The notes beneath the pieces were generated by a model. That model was not told the origin of the DNA and searched no databases. It worked only from the letters and a program-made list of their open reading frames with translations. From the NCBI RefSeq assembly GCF_008831285.2, contig NC_045143.1, positions 22,324,302 through 22,388,301 of the forward strand: DNA of 64,000 nt. Direction: 5' to 3'. Position 1 is the stretch's first letter. Each line of letters opens with the position of its first letter. This DNA is from Nymphaea colorata (taxonomy: Eukaryota; Streptophyta; Magnoliopsida; Nymphaeales; Nymphaeaceae). The position numbers and the translations under genes were made by a program. Shown here piece by piece: positions 1-10,859 of this stretch.

Positions 1-30
1 ATTCTATATATACACCAGTGGTGGAGCTTA

Positions 31-177
31 GGTAATGTAATGGATTGGACACGCCTTAGGTAAATTTCACCAGTGATTCGGTTTTACGTCTAACCATAGG
101 TAATAGATTGACCACGCCTTAGGCAAATTTCACCGGTGACTCGGTTCTAGTCATAGGTAATAGATTGGACACGCCTT
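31..177. repeat. Tandem repeat, about 2.4 copies of a 57-68 bp unit
   Basis: Three successive starts of the same phrase (GGTAAT, then GATTGGACACGCCTT, then TAGGYAAATTTCACC) begin near 31, 99 and 156. The third copy breaks off after ACGCCTTCTTC. Copies differ by scattered substitutions and a short indel. No coding sense is evident. Just before it, at 16-30, lies a CAGTGGTGGAGCTTA sequence resembling the terminal repeat of the hAT-like elements annotated elsewhere in this window, so the array may be part of a decayed element. Confidence 0.7.
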
Positions 178-475
178 CTTCAAGAGATAGCGACGATCGA
201 TTGAATTCGTAGCTAAATGGTAAAGGAAGAATATAACAAAATGCTTGGGAAAAAGTTTTCCATTTTTCTAGACTTTTTTGGGGCTCGAGGTTCCGACCCG
301 AGTACGTCGACGTCAGAAACGCAGCAGGGTCGGCACTGAGCGCCTCACGTGGTGCGAAGGACAAAGTCAAAAGCCCCTCTCCTCCCGCGTCCATGTGCTT
401 GACAGCGGCTTCCCACATGCAAGTGCTTCTGCACCGGAACTTCTTCCTCTCAGATCGACAAAACAACACCACCCG

Positions 476-554
476 CGTCCTCAATATTTAATGCTAATAT
501 GTCAAGGGAAGTCGGACTTCAGCTGCGATGTATATCGTCCTCAATATTTAATGC
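476..554. repeat. 19-bp direct repeat pair, 60 bp apart
   Basis: The sequence CGTCCTCAATATTTAATGC occurs perfectly at 476-494 and again at 536-554. It sits at the downstream edge of a GC-rich block (about 280-480) in otherwise AT-rich DNA. It may be a footprint of an insertion or a slipped duplication. No function is assigned. Confidence 0.7.
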
Positions 555-1430
555 ATGTATACCGATACTCGGCATGTAAAAGAAAATTGGCAATGTCTAT
601 GATTATTATTATTTTTTATTCTGTGTCACTAAAAAATATCATAAAAAAGTACATTTCATTGCTAAAGCCATCAAGTAACTGCCATCCCAAACATATTTTT
701 TGAGACAGTTTTTAGCTACATAAAATAAAAAAACCGACCGACCAAAAAAATAGTTTGTTGATTTCAATGGAATGGCCAAATGGTTAAACATTTAAATGCC
801 ATCGCTTAAAGTCTCTAGCCACAGAACACTAGAAACGTTTTATGATGTAGCAGAGACTGACTTGTGATGTTTTTTAGTGATGGCCTTTAAAGTGCCTGTA
901 ATGAAGTGTTTCAAATATTTAGCAATCCGATGACATTACTATCGATCGACCATCATTTTTTAAAATTTTTATATAAAACAAATGAAATTTTTGTTCAAAA
1001 TTTTTATATATAACAAATGAATTTCAAAATGCACTTTTTCTTTACAAAATTTTGACGTAGGAACAAAGGGCATGTGGGCCCTATATTGACACTAAAAAAA
1101 AAGGTGTCAGCATTTGTGAAACTTTTTATAAAGTAAATGGACATTTTAAACTTTTTCTACTTTTAAATTTTTTTTTAATTTTATTTTAATGGGATCATTT
1201 TGATCATTATACATCCCTATGCATCATTTTTTTGTGCACATGCATAACCATAACCAGCTTCCCTACCAACTCCGAACTCCGAAGGGCCGCTGATACGAGG
1301 TTACGTCTTCCTTCATTTTTCGAAAAATATAAAATTTCAATTACATGTCAAAATAAATAAAATTAATTTACAGGTTAAACTTTTCAAAAATTTCAAACTC
1401 GCTTAAAAGTTTTGAAAAACACAAACCGGT
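555..1430. other. AT-rich intergenic DNA, no gene seen
   Basis: No open frame of credible coding composition is seen on either strand. There is a local imperfect duplication around 965-1020 (AAATTTTTATATA followed by AACAAATGAA, twice). Nothing else can be supported. Confidence 0.6.
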
Positions 1431-1616
1431 GGTCCATATTATCTATCGCCGGGTGAACCTGACCCACTTTCCGTATCTTTTGGTGAGCTGGTTGGGTCCT
1501 GCAATTGGATTCCTTGCAATCGAATAGTGTTGGGGAACCTGCAAACCCGGGGACCTCCATGTGGGAAGGAACAAATGTCCTGGACCGTGGCCCCCCATTG
1601 CCAGACAATATGGACC
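1431..1616. mobile_element. Candidate 186-bp inverted-repeat element
   Basis: The block begins GGTCCATATTATCT and ends AGACAATATGGACC, an inverted repeat with 13 of 14 bases matching. The interior is more GC-rich than its surroundings. I do not see a clear target-site duplication, so this could be a small MITE or simply a palindromic stretch. The superfamily cannot be assigned. Confidence 0.35.
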
Positions 1617-1655
1617 GTTCTATAAACTCGGGAGAACTAGGAAGGAGTTGTCAGT

Positions 1656-1860
1656 CCACATGCTAGCCATGTGGTGGGATCCCCACTTCTTCGAATCGAA
1701 AGCCCAGCACGCAGGTATATAAGCCAAGCGAGGTTTTCTGAGCACAGGCGTGGGTCTGCCTCCCCCTTGCTGCTTCTCTGGAACCCAGTCAGGCTGCCTA
1801 GCCCGTGAAGTTTAGCAAGACAGAGGGGGCCGCGGCCCGCAGACCAATCTCTTGCCCATG
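1656..1860 (+). promoter_or_regulatory. Possible orphan plant promoter and leader
   Basis: A TATA-like TATATAA lies at 1716-1722, preceded by a palindrome, CCACATG-CTAGC-CATGTGG, at 1656-1674. It is followed by a C/T-rich, GC-richer stretch resembling a plant 5' leader. No long open frame follows: after about 1,882 the sequence passes into a transposon-like repeat. If this was once a promoter its gene is gone from this side. This is inference from composition and motif spacing only. Confidence 0.25.
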
Positions 1861-2018
1861 CTGTCGATCAGAGGACCACCAACAGTGGTAGAGCTAGAAA
1901 TTTTTGGCCGAGAGGTACTAATTAAAAAACAAAAACTGGATTCTTCTAATACATAATAAAATGATTGCCCTAAAAGAATATCATATATAATAAGTAAATG
2001 ATTGAAGGGCATTAATAT

Positions 2019-2019
2019 G

Positions 2020-2050
<31 letters not shown>

Positions 2051-2063
2051 GTGTGCGCGCGCA
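2019..2063. repeat. Compound microsatellite (TA)n(CA)n with GT/GC tail
   Basis: A run of TA dinucleotides is followed directly by CA dinucleotides and then by GTGTGCGCGCGC. This alternating purine-pyrimidine stretch is capable of Z-DNA or cruciform structure. It lies inside the degenerate element at 1,883-2,637. Confidence 0.9.
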
Positions 2064-2482
2064 TGAACATATACACACAAATAGAGGGAGAGAAATTGGT
2101 AATATACCAGATCATTTAGGTAAGAGACAAAAACCAGACCTACTGAAAATAGTTATTAAAGTGTTTTCTATGCAACCTAACCTTCTTGACATGACCTTAA
2201 GAGTGATTTGATAACAGGTATGCACCAAGTTAGTTATTTATTGAGTTTAATCTTATTTTTTAATAATCAAAATATGAACAGATCTTAGAGCATCAAAATT
2301 TTGATAGAAGAAAAATCAAATTGTTTTACAAAAATAACTTGAATCCATGATTTACATTGAATTTCTGTTTAAGGACATGTTAAGATGCTCACATTTTGTT
2401 TGCAATACCTTTTAACACAAAAGTAAGACGTCTGGTTTTTGTCTCCTATTATTGGCTTGGTGTTTACCAATTACTTTATGAA

Positions 2483-2484
<2 letters not shown>

Positions 2485-2545
<61 letters not shown>
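2485..2545. repeat. (AT)n microsatellite, about 60 bp
   Basis: A nearly pure AT dinucleotide run. Peptides made of alternating Ile and Tyr predicted through it are artefacts of the repeat. Confidence 0.95.
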
Positions 2546-2547
<2 letters not shown>

Positions 2548-2639
2548 CGAGCAAACCAATTTGTAAATATACAGATTTTGTGGAACTGTGTGGGCAACTG
2601 CACACACACCCAAGCCCTACAAGTAGCTCTGCTTCTGCT

Positions 2640-4050
2640 GGGATATTGTAAAGCTGTCATTAAGAAATTTATGACAATTGATAGTGCATTGTGAACAAGA
2701 AGACTCTTACGATGAATCTTCAATAACAGAAAAATAGTGTCACAAGTTAAAGATGCTAACAACATTTGGACGGTCACTAATTACCCAAAAATCCAATGGC
2801 ACGACACATATTGCAAATCAGACATACAGATTAAACATCTGAAGCAACTACACGTATGTCAGGATTACGTACGATTGCTTCATTAGTTGTTTTGAAGTTT
2901 AAGCTAAAGATGCATAAATGCACATTTTCTGAGAATAAGAATTATCTTGCCCATACCAAACATGATCCATGATACGATTTACTAGACATATATTGAATAG
3001 CAATTTTGTGGAAAAAAAAAACGATACATGAGTTTCATTCTTTAGAGCCACCTGGTAAACAATAATTTAATTAGTTACATGAACGAAAGAAGGAAATATG
3101 CATATATACAATTGTGAGCGGGGTTTCTCACAGTTGAGAAGAAGGCGAAAGCCTCTACCCTTTATCCCTTTAGGGCCTGTTTTCGGTGCCTCGAGGTGCC
3201 GCCCCCACCCCCACCATGCTTCACCTTTCAAGTTAGTGGTTTCCTTTTGCAGCACAAAGGGTTTGTAAAATGGAAACTGACCACCTACCAACCCTCGTCC
3301 TGATAATTGCGCCAACTCCATTGAGAATAAAATATGCATATATAAATCCGTAGTGTTTATTATTGCAAGAACTCATCAAGCAATTGCAACAACCATTCAT
3401 ATATAAGTCAAGCACCTCTACAGCTGACTCTCAAGCATGTGAGGGGTGGTTGCTTTAAAATGTACTTGCCTTGATAGTATATTGTTTAAGCGATGATTAT
3501 ATTTTTGTCAAGCTGGAATATTCGTCTCCTAAATATCAATCTTCCAGAACACTTCATTTAATATTGAGATCTCCTAGCCAACACACTAACAAAAAGTTAA
3601 TCATGGTATATTCCTTCAGATGAAACCAAATTAAGCAGCAGTTGGTAGTTGGTATGAACTTGGTATGATAAAATTATAAATGGCCAAGGAAACGGATAAA
3701 ATAATTAGAAGCATTGTCACAAATATCGTTTTTGCCTTTTAAGGAGTTAAGGTGCTTACAGTTCACATGCAAAAACAACACGAAAGAAGATCTAGCGCCA
3801 TTATTATCAAATGCCAGAGTGTTACATCCTAATTGGTTCAACAGCCTGTTCCTTGTCCCTTGTTTATTACGCATTGTTATTTGCAATGACACTCATTAGG
3901 TGCCAAGAGATATGACCAGAAGACACCCACATCCAAAAGAATTCATGTTAACCATTTCATAGATTACATAAAGCACTCATACAATTGATTGTTAACCACA
4001 TCCTGCACTGACTTAAGAAAAATATAGAGTAACAACACGTGTTTAGATGG
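2640..4050. other. Intergenic DNA, no gene recognised
   Basis: No open frame resembles a known protein. A GC-richer patch near 3,160-3,230 contains GGGCCTGTTTTCGG, a phrase common at plant transposon ends, but I could not find a matching second end. The rest is AT-rich without recognisable structure. Confidence 0.5.
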
Positions 4051-4346
4051 GGATGTTAATGGATTCAAATCAGATATACTCTTAACCATATCCATTTCTT
4101 TAGATGTTTACATGTTCGGATTCAAATTCAGAGGAACAAAGAAAAGTCATACCTGAATTCAAATCCGAAATTCAATTTCTCAATCTCTTTGATCTGTATC
4201 TAATTTTTTTATTCACATCCAAATCCAAATCCAAAATTTAAACTATATCGATTTCTTAATCTGATTTAAATCTTTTTACCATATCTGATTTTTTTTTTGG
4301 ATTGGTTCAGTTAGATATTCAATCCAAATCAAATATATTGACATCC
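4051..4346. mobile_element. Candidate small element with imperfect inverted ends
   Basis: The left end GGATGTTAATGGATTCAAAT and the right end, which reads GGATGTCAATATATTTGATT on the minus strand, form an imperfect inverted repeat. The interior is dominated by variants of AATCCAAATC and GATTTGGAT. No clear duplication of flanking bases was found. It is probably an old MITE of uncertain superfamily. Confidence 0.35.
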
Positions 4347-4888
4347 TTAATGTTAGGTCAGGCCATGACCCTTTGAGTAGCATGGAGATGTGTTGAGCAG
4401 TCTTCCTATACAAAATAATTTAAGCAAACCTATGAAACATGACACTTTTGCTACTTTTTACATGAATTACATCTTCATATGGTTATACATCTACAACAAT
4501 GTACAATGGCACGTCAAGTTGAGCATTTCCGACCTTTTGTTTAACATGGCGTGGAAATGATATGTGGTTTCCTACCGCCTTTTCTTCTGCTAGTTTCAAT
4601 GTCTTTATTTATTGTTTAAGGTTTCAAATGGTCCAGACTGGCTAATGACTTTTTGTACTTAAGATTGTTATCAAATTGGCTGCTCCTGCAGATAGCCTCT
4701 TGATCAGTTAACTTCATATGGGTTGGCTTATTTTGTCTTGCTGCGTAAGGGCCTCTCGGTTGTGTACTCTTGGTATGCCCTCTTCTTGTCATATATGTTT
4801 GATTTTACTGGGAAATGAGATATCCCGATCTGTATTAACTCAAGTTGATGTAAAATTTTTGAATGTTTTTCTTTGGTTTCAAGCAGAA

Positions 4889-4890
<2 letters not shown>
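4347..4890. other. Intergenic DNA, nothing recognised
   Basis: No coding, RNA or repeat feature could be supported here on either strand. Confidence 0.5.

Positions 4891-4928
<38 letters not shown>
4891..4928. repeat. Poly(T) run, 38 bases
   Basis: An uninterrupted T homopolymer. It could be the poly(A) tail of a minus-strand retroposed sequence or simple slippage. No retroposed gene is visible beside it. Confidence 0.9.
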
Positions 4929-4933
<5 letters not shown>

Positions 4934-5099
4934 GTATCTGATTGATGAATCTGCCTTTTTTTATTTATGGAGTAACCCAGGGGCAAACACCTGTGGCTGA
5001 TGGTTGCAGGTCCACTATTTCATCTCTTGAAGCCTTCTTCCAAGCAGGGGCAGAGATGGGGAAGGTAGTTGGGTTTGAAATAATTAGAACTTCTTAACA

Positions 5100-5247
5100 G
5101 TGTGTTTAGATCCGCAGTGTTATGATATCTCTGGTTTTTGAGATGCATGGATAATAGGTCCAACCCCAAACTATCCGACCTTAAATTCATGGTTTTTAAC
5201 AAGTAGTATCAATTTAAAATCCATACTACTGATCTCTCAAAACACAC
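5100..5247. mobile_element. Candidate 148-bp MITE-like element
   Basis: It begins GTGTGTTTAGATC and ends GATCTCTCAAAACACAC, which are imperfect inverted repeats. The element is AT-rich and non-coding. A flanking duplication is not evident, so this rests only on the paired ends. Confidence 0.3.
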
Positions 5248-5579
5248 CTTTTTATGCAGCTCAGATCTTAGAGCCGAGGCTATCAAACATAGCCTAAGGG
5301 AATAGCAGGTCACCAAAATGAGGAAGTTGTCTCTTTGAAGGCAAAGCGACTGCCTATCAAATATGCAATAAGCAAACGTTAATGGTAGTCTTGAGATGTT
5401 TCTTCACTTTAGGTGTTTTAAAATCCTGAAATTACAAGACGATTAGTACAAAGGGTTGAGAAATGTGGCTACAAGGCTCTTGTGCTTACAGCATATGTTC
5501 TTAAGCTTGGTACAAGGGAAGCTGACATAAGGAATGGGTCAGCATTGTTACTTCATTATGTTTTTACCGTCTCTGAGTG

Positions 5580-6190
5580 CTGTATATATATAGGCTCGGT
5601 ATAATCATGTGGTTCATAAAAGATTAGTCGCTTTGTCGGGTCCAGCCTCAAGTGAGGACACGACCCGACCCACCACTTAAGTGAACGGGTGGAGGAGAAA
5701 GGGGGAGGGCACCTGATGGTGCCCCATCTCTCTCTCTCTCTCTCTCTCTCTCGTGGTTTTCTTTTGGGGAAAATAAAAAGGTCTCCTCTTGTGGCTGCTC
5801 ACAGCAAGAGAAGAGAAGAAGGAGAAGAGGAAGGAAAGGAAGAGAAGAAGGAGAAATTGCGGCAAGGTTGCGTGGGTTGAACAGCACGCCAAGAAGAGAG
5901 AGGAAAGACAAAGAAAAAAGAGGAAATGAAGGGAGTCTTCATTGGGTGATCTCTTTCTTGTTTCTTTGGGGCTCTTTCTTTCATTTGTATAAGAGAGTGT
6001 TATTGTTCCCTTGAGTTCACTGTTTTTCTTAAAACAGTAGGGATATTGCTGCTGGTGTATTTGGCTTATTTTTGATATATAGAAAGTCTCTCTTGCCCGT
6101 GGTTTTTTACCCTATTATTAAGGGTTTTTCTACGTAAATTTGTGTCTCTTATTTTCTGCATTATCTAGCATATTTTTGACACATATTGCT
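5580..6190 (+). repeat. Possible LTR or leader remnant with purine and pyrimidine tracts
   Basis: The block runs through a TATATATA box, a TCGGGTCC/GACCCGA inverted pair, a CT microsatellite, a long purine tract (about 5,805-5,930) and then a TGCCCGTGG...TACGTAAATTTGTGTCTC phrase. That last phrase resembles the 3' part of plant copia LTRs. No partner LTR, PBS or polypurine tract is seen, so if real it is a solo or truncated LTR. Three overlapping open frames here are low-complexity and are not genes. Confidence 0.25.
5727..5752. repeat. (TC)n microsatellite
   Basis: Thirteen TC dinucleotides directly upstream of a purine-rich stretch. Confidence 0.9.
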
Positions 6191-7442
6191 GCAATATTGG
6201 TGTTGGGAAAACAAGCTTGAGCTAGCAGTCAAGTGATTTTGATTTTCAGCAGTTTTGTGCAATCTCTCTTATGAAATCGGCTTGTTTGGATTATTTTATT
6301 GATGCTAAAGACTACCATTAGCTGCGTAATTATTGGATATGTGCATGCTTGAAGTTGAAATCATTTGTGACAGCATTAACAGTTGTTTTTGAGGTGGTTA
6401 TTGTCTTCTTAAGCATTCTTTTTGAGGGAAAACATCTATAACAGCTTTTGCTGCTGCTCAGGGTGCCTTATGTCTGAAAAGATTTTCAAGTTACAATCTA
6501 GTGATCTTCTAGTTCTTGGTGGTGGCAGAGGTAGACTATGGATTCATATGGAAATTGATCTAGTCAAGACTTCTGGTATCAAAATATACTTTTTCAGCTT
6601 TCTTATTTACTATTCATGGGAAGAGGAAGTGTTAGTGTAAAGTAAACACACTTTAGTTGTCATTACATAAATGAATGTGACTGTCGCATATATCAATACT
6701 AGTTGTCTTAGCGGCTTGTTATTCTTGAGAATTGTTTGTTTTTCTATAGATCGAATTTGGACTATTTTGGCCCTTAAATCTTTGTTGTTCATACATAGTA
6801 CGATCTGCAAATGAGTGGTAGAAAAGAAGTTCACTTTTATCCACACCAAAATGATGACAATGCCGACGCTCCAACACCTAGGCTGCTCAAAAAGTTGCTT
6901 CTATTTCAATTGTAACTATTTCTCCTACCAGAGTACTCTATCAAATGAACCACGTTAGATCATTTTCTTAACTGCCTAGGCGTTCAGATTATGATACGAA
7001 CTCATGCGAATTCAATGTGACCCCTATTTGTTGGCTTCTTGATGTTAAACATCTCTCTTTTGTTGTTGATGCATGATTCTATTTCAAGTCATTGCTCGCT
7101 TAGTTCTAGAATTTGAACTTCTCATAGCTAGCAAATTCACAATCTTCCTCCAAGATGGACGTGCAGAAAATTCGTGGGTTGCCAAAAGCTCAGCAGTCTA
7201 CAACTTCGTTTTCTTTAGTTAATATGCTGCTTTGCTCATAAAATGCAACCATCCATCTTAGCAGGTTTATATCAGTTGTGGTTTCATGCCTTTGTTCTTG
7301 GAGTACGCTAAAGAGACAGTAGTAGACTTCTTGTAGAGCTTCTGCATGAAGTGAAAAGAGTTTGCTCCGAATGTTGTTGTTGCATGCAGTGAAGTTTGCT
7401 GTTGCTGCCATGAAAAAGCAGAAAGTGGATGACCTTCAACAA
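6191..7442. other. Intergenic DNA, no gene recognised
   Basis: Short open frames on both strands have no recognisable domain and AT-driven composition. No repeat boundary could be placed. Confidence 0.5.
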
Positions 7443-7684
7443 GAATAGGGGAAGAGATCAAAGTGGCTGTTCTCTGATGTAATATGTATTATTGCTTGTT
7501 CTGTGTAGTGAGCCAAACACATTTATATGTACAAAATATGTATAATATTATTAGTGGAGCCTTCCAACTGAAAGTATGGGAAGAGTTCAAAGTGGGCATT
7601 ATGTGATGCAATAAGTATTCTTTGCATATTCTGTGTAGAGATCCAAATGTATTATATGTACAAAATATGCATGATATTATTATT
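7443..7684. repeat. Imperfect tandem duplication of a ~115-bp unit
   Basis: Unit 1 (about 7,443-7,553) and unit 2 (about 7,571-7,684) share, in order, GGGAAGAG.TCAAAGTGG, TTCTGTGTAG, and ATATGTACAAAATATG followed by TATTATTA. They differ by many substitutions, so the duplication is old. No coding sense is apparent. Confidence 0.7.
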
Positions 7685-7957
7685 TGAAAAAGCTTTAAGA
7701 AAAAATCCCTGGCTTTAAGAGAAAAGGCATCAAAATCCATCATCTCTGACGCTATTTCAAGAGATGCCAGAAGCAAGAAAATGGTGCAAATAGAATCGCC
7801 TGTGAACAAATGATTACTGGCCGGCGTTTATGTATATGTCAGTTAATGATCTTTCTGGGGCCATATATTTGGCTAGAGTTACTTGTCTTTTGTGCTATAT
7901 AAGCATCAGTTAGCAAATCAGTTTCTGACACTAGAATAGTGTTAGTGTTAGTGTTGT

Positions 7958-8153
7958 CAGAGGTGGAGCTAGAAATTTTTCAAAAGGGGCACTGAATTAT
8001 AGTTTCAACATTTTAATAGGGGCCGAAATATCATTTTTCAAAATTTTTATATAGGATAAATAAACTTTTTTAAATTTATATGTAAGTTTTTTTTTAAATT
8101 TTGTTTTTGATGGGGAGATAGGGCCCCTGCCGCCCCCCTTGGCTTTGCCCCTG
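7958..8153. mobile_element. hAT-like MITE, 196 bp
   Basis: The ends CAGAGGTGGAGCTAG and TTGGCTTTGCCCCTG are imperfect inverted repeats of the CAGGGGCGGAGCC type. The flanks AGTGTTGT (7,950-7,957) and AGTGTCAT (8,154-8,161) match at 6 of 8 bases, consistent with an aged 8-bp duplication as left by hAT transposases. The interior is AT-rich and non-coding. It is almost the same length as the copy at 47,736-47,933. Confidence 0.7.
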
Positions 8154-10859
8154 AGTGTCATCATCGTATTTGTCACTAGCTCGTTTTGTCATTGAAATTG
8201 CTAGTCGTGGTTTGGGCTCTGGCAGTCTTATTGGCGTGGGAGTAGCATTAGACTTCATCTTCACTGACGCTTTATTTGCACCAGAGCTAAATATAAATGC
8301 ACATAGTTACTATTTCTCACATCATTTACATCCTCATATATTTATATATACATGTCAACAATGACTAGAAATTAAGGAGATTATTCATTTAACAAAAAAG
8401 CACCTTTGAACCTAGGTCTTGGTATTAACTAAGTGCCATCACCCAAAACTTGTTTCTTGTGCTTCAGCGGTTCATAGCTATGCTTCATTTTATATAAAAA
8501 GAAGAGTAACATACAACCTCAATGACATGCAAATATGAAGTAAGAATGCACAAATTATATAATGTGGACCTATTATACATGGCAGGTTTGAGATCTACTA
8601 TTCCTTGTCATCCCAAGAAAGCTCACTAAGTTCAATATCAATCTTTATCATCCCTTCAAGGTAGTTTGGCCTCCACTATTGCAGCCAACCTTGCCATTGT
8701 AGCTTCCATATAGCTTATCCTTTATCTCATTTGAGCAAAAGTAATAAAAAAATATCTCACAATTATTTCACTTGTTTTAGCATTGTCATCCAAATAGTCT
8801 TAATGGAGTATAATTCATACACCAAAACTTTGTATGTGAGTTTTCAGTTGATCATTTTCAATTTTTATATACAACCAAAGTGGTTTGTTGACATATTGCA
8901 ACACTTCAAACAACAAAACTCTCAATAAGATGTTCCTTTTGTATACGATACAATTATGTTTTCGTAGTATATCTTTCCATTTCTATATTCAGCTGGGCAA
9001 TGCTTTTAGTTCAATCTATGTGGCAACTTTTTGGCTTTCATTATGACATTTTCTTCACTTTAAACTAGAATAGGAAACCAAATAACTAGACGCTAGTTCC
9101 TGATAGACTGGTACCGATAAGAAAGTTTTGTACTAAGCTTAATGGCCTAGAATCAAAACTATTCATGAGTTATCGTTTAGGAACTATTTCTTCATGACAT
9201 TGCATATAAGCCTTATGTTTGATATGCTTTATATATAGTTTTTGGCTTTCATTACTAATATCTCCAAAAGTTTATGCATATTTAATTGACTTTACATAAT
9301 AAATATAAAATATGTCTGCTTGTTGAATGTCCATGAGTGTATGTTATCATGTTCCAGTATATAAATTATATCAAAAAAACTTTCTTACCTTACCTGCATA
9401 AAGTTCCATATGTTATTGTTGCATAAATTTGCCAAATCATTTCTTCTAAAGCATTCAAGTAATCAAGAGTTGTTCATAAAAGGTTCCTTATTAACATTTC
9501 AAGGAAAGAGCTCATGTGTGGAGTTTCCCATCCTATAGATCGACCATGTTTGTTAGCCTCATTGAAACTAACAAATGGTATCATCGTTGTGTTCTGCATT
9601 TTAAGGATTTGAAGATATACATGCAAAAGGAAAAAAGTGATACCATATGATTTTAGTAAACGCCATTTTGACAAGCAATTATTTAGACAAAATGAGTCAC
9701 TAAAAACTATAATATTCTTGTTATCACCAATTCCTAATAATCTAACTATTCTAGTAGTACCGTTGGTAAACTTTGATGTTAGCTAAAATGGTTTGTAAGA
9801 GTAGGCAATCAAACTATAGAATCATAATCTTACTAACTAAAGATAAAACTTCCACTAAAATCAAAGCAGACATGAAAGATCATTTAGTAGATAGCCCGTG
9901 TGAAGGAATGGTTGTAAACCTTTATCATTGATGAGGCACAAGCATTTATATACAAAATGGTCTAGGCAGTCATTATAATTTGTAGTTTTTGAAGTTAATT
10001 TGTATTGAAGAGAAGGAATAAGGATGTAGGCATTCTTTGAATCAATTATCTCTCCAGCTACATTTGAATATAACATTTCTCAAACAACTATTACATAGCC
10101 ATCTAAATATATAGTAGTCCAAGACCTTCTCAAAGTATGTACTTTCATAGTAAAACACTATTTCTCTTCATTGAAAGGCATATTGTATTCCCATTCAAAA
10201 ACCATAAAATATTTTTGTGTGCTTCTGAGGATGAACTATTTTATGAATGGAAATTGTTCTCCAAGTTGTGGGAGTTTCTATTTTGAGTTGCAGGCTAATT
10301 CCTGTTTTAAGAAACTATTGAACTTTCCCTAGAATGCAGATGCCAAAAGATTGTTGAAAATGCAATATTAGGCCCTTGATGTGGACAAACCACGTGCTGC
10401 AACAAGTTCATAGTGCAACAAGTTCATAGCAACCTCCCCATTTTGACCTGATAAGAGCAACCGAAAGAGACACTGGTTCTAAAGTAGACACTTGAGTACT
10501 TCTGATAGCTAATGAAAATGAGCATAAGATTCCATTACTTTAATAAGCCTCGAAGTGATAAGATAACACGATCACTGATGAAGATAAGGTTATGTTTTCT
10601 AATAGTGCTTACTAATTGTGTGTAATCTACGTCAAATTTGTGTCATGTGGTTTGACCATCAAATTTATGCCTTGTGATTCTTAATTAGCTATTCAGAATC
10701 TGATTACATCAAGCAAGCATTGCGACATGGCGGCCCATCAATCATATGCCCAATTTTTAAGATTTCCAGTATATTTTGTGTAGTTTTTCCATTTTTCTTA
10801 GGGTCCGAAAATGGCTATTGAAATCTCAACTAACTGCTGATTTTAGGTATCAATAACCT
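8154..10859. other. AT-rich intergenic DNA, no gene recognised
   Basis: No open frame above about 80 codons and none with a recognisable domain. Some stretches, for example the minus strand around 8,620-8,720, could be very old retrotransposon debris, but I cannot assign them. The sequence from about 10,700 may already be upstream LINE sequence. Confidence 0.5.

Larger units (their letters stand above)
1883..2637. mobile_element. Degenerate hAT-like non-autonomous element with internal microsatellites
   Basis: The left end CAGTGGTAGAGCTAG and the right end TAGCTCTGCTTCTG match, with decay, the CAGGGGCGGAGC...GCTCCGCCCCTG ends of the better preserved copies at 7,958-8,153 and 47,736-47,933. 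The interior holds two dinucleotide arrays and a segment (about 2,100-2,480) that aligns by eye with 63,050-63,370 near the other end of the window. No transposase and no intact 8-bp duplication are seen, so boundaries are provisional. Confidence 0.45.

Noticed and set aside
119-703. Overlapping 121- and 141-codon frames on opposite strands
   Set aside because: They overlap a GC-rich block and repeats, with no recognisable domain or conserved start context; no better than chance.
2412-2777. 121-codon minus-strand frame with an Ile-Tyr run
   Set aside because: It is translated through the (AT)n microsatellite and has no other coding evidence.
3160-3330. Possible MITE beginning with GGGCCTGTTTTCGG
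   Set aside because: No matching inverted end or flanking duplication was found nearby.
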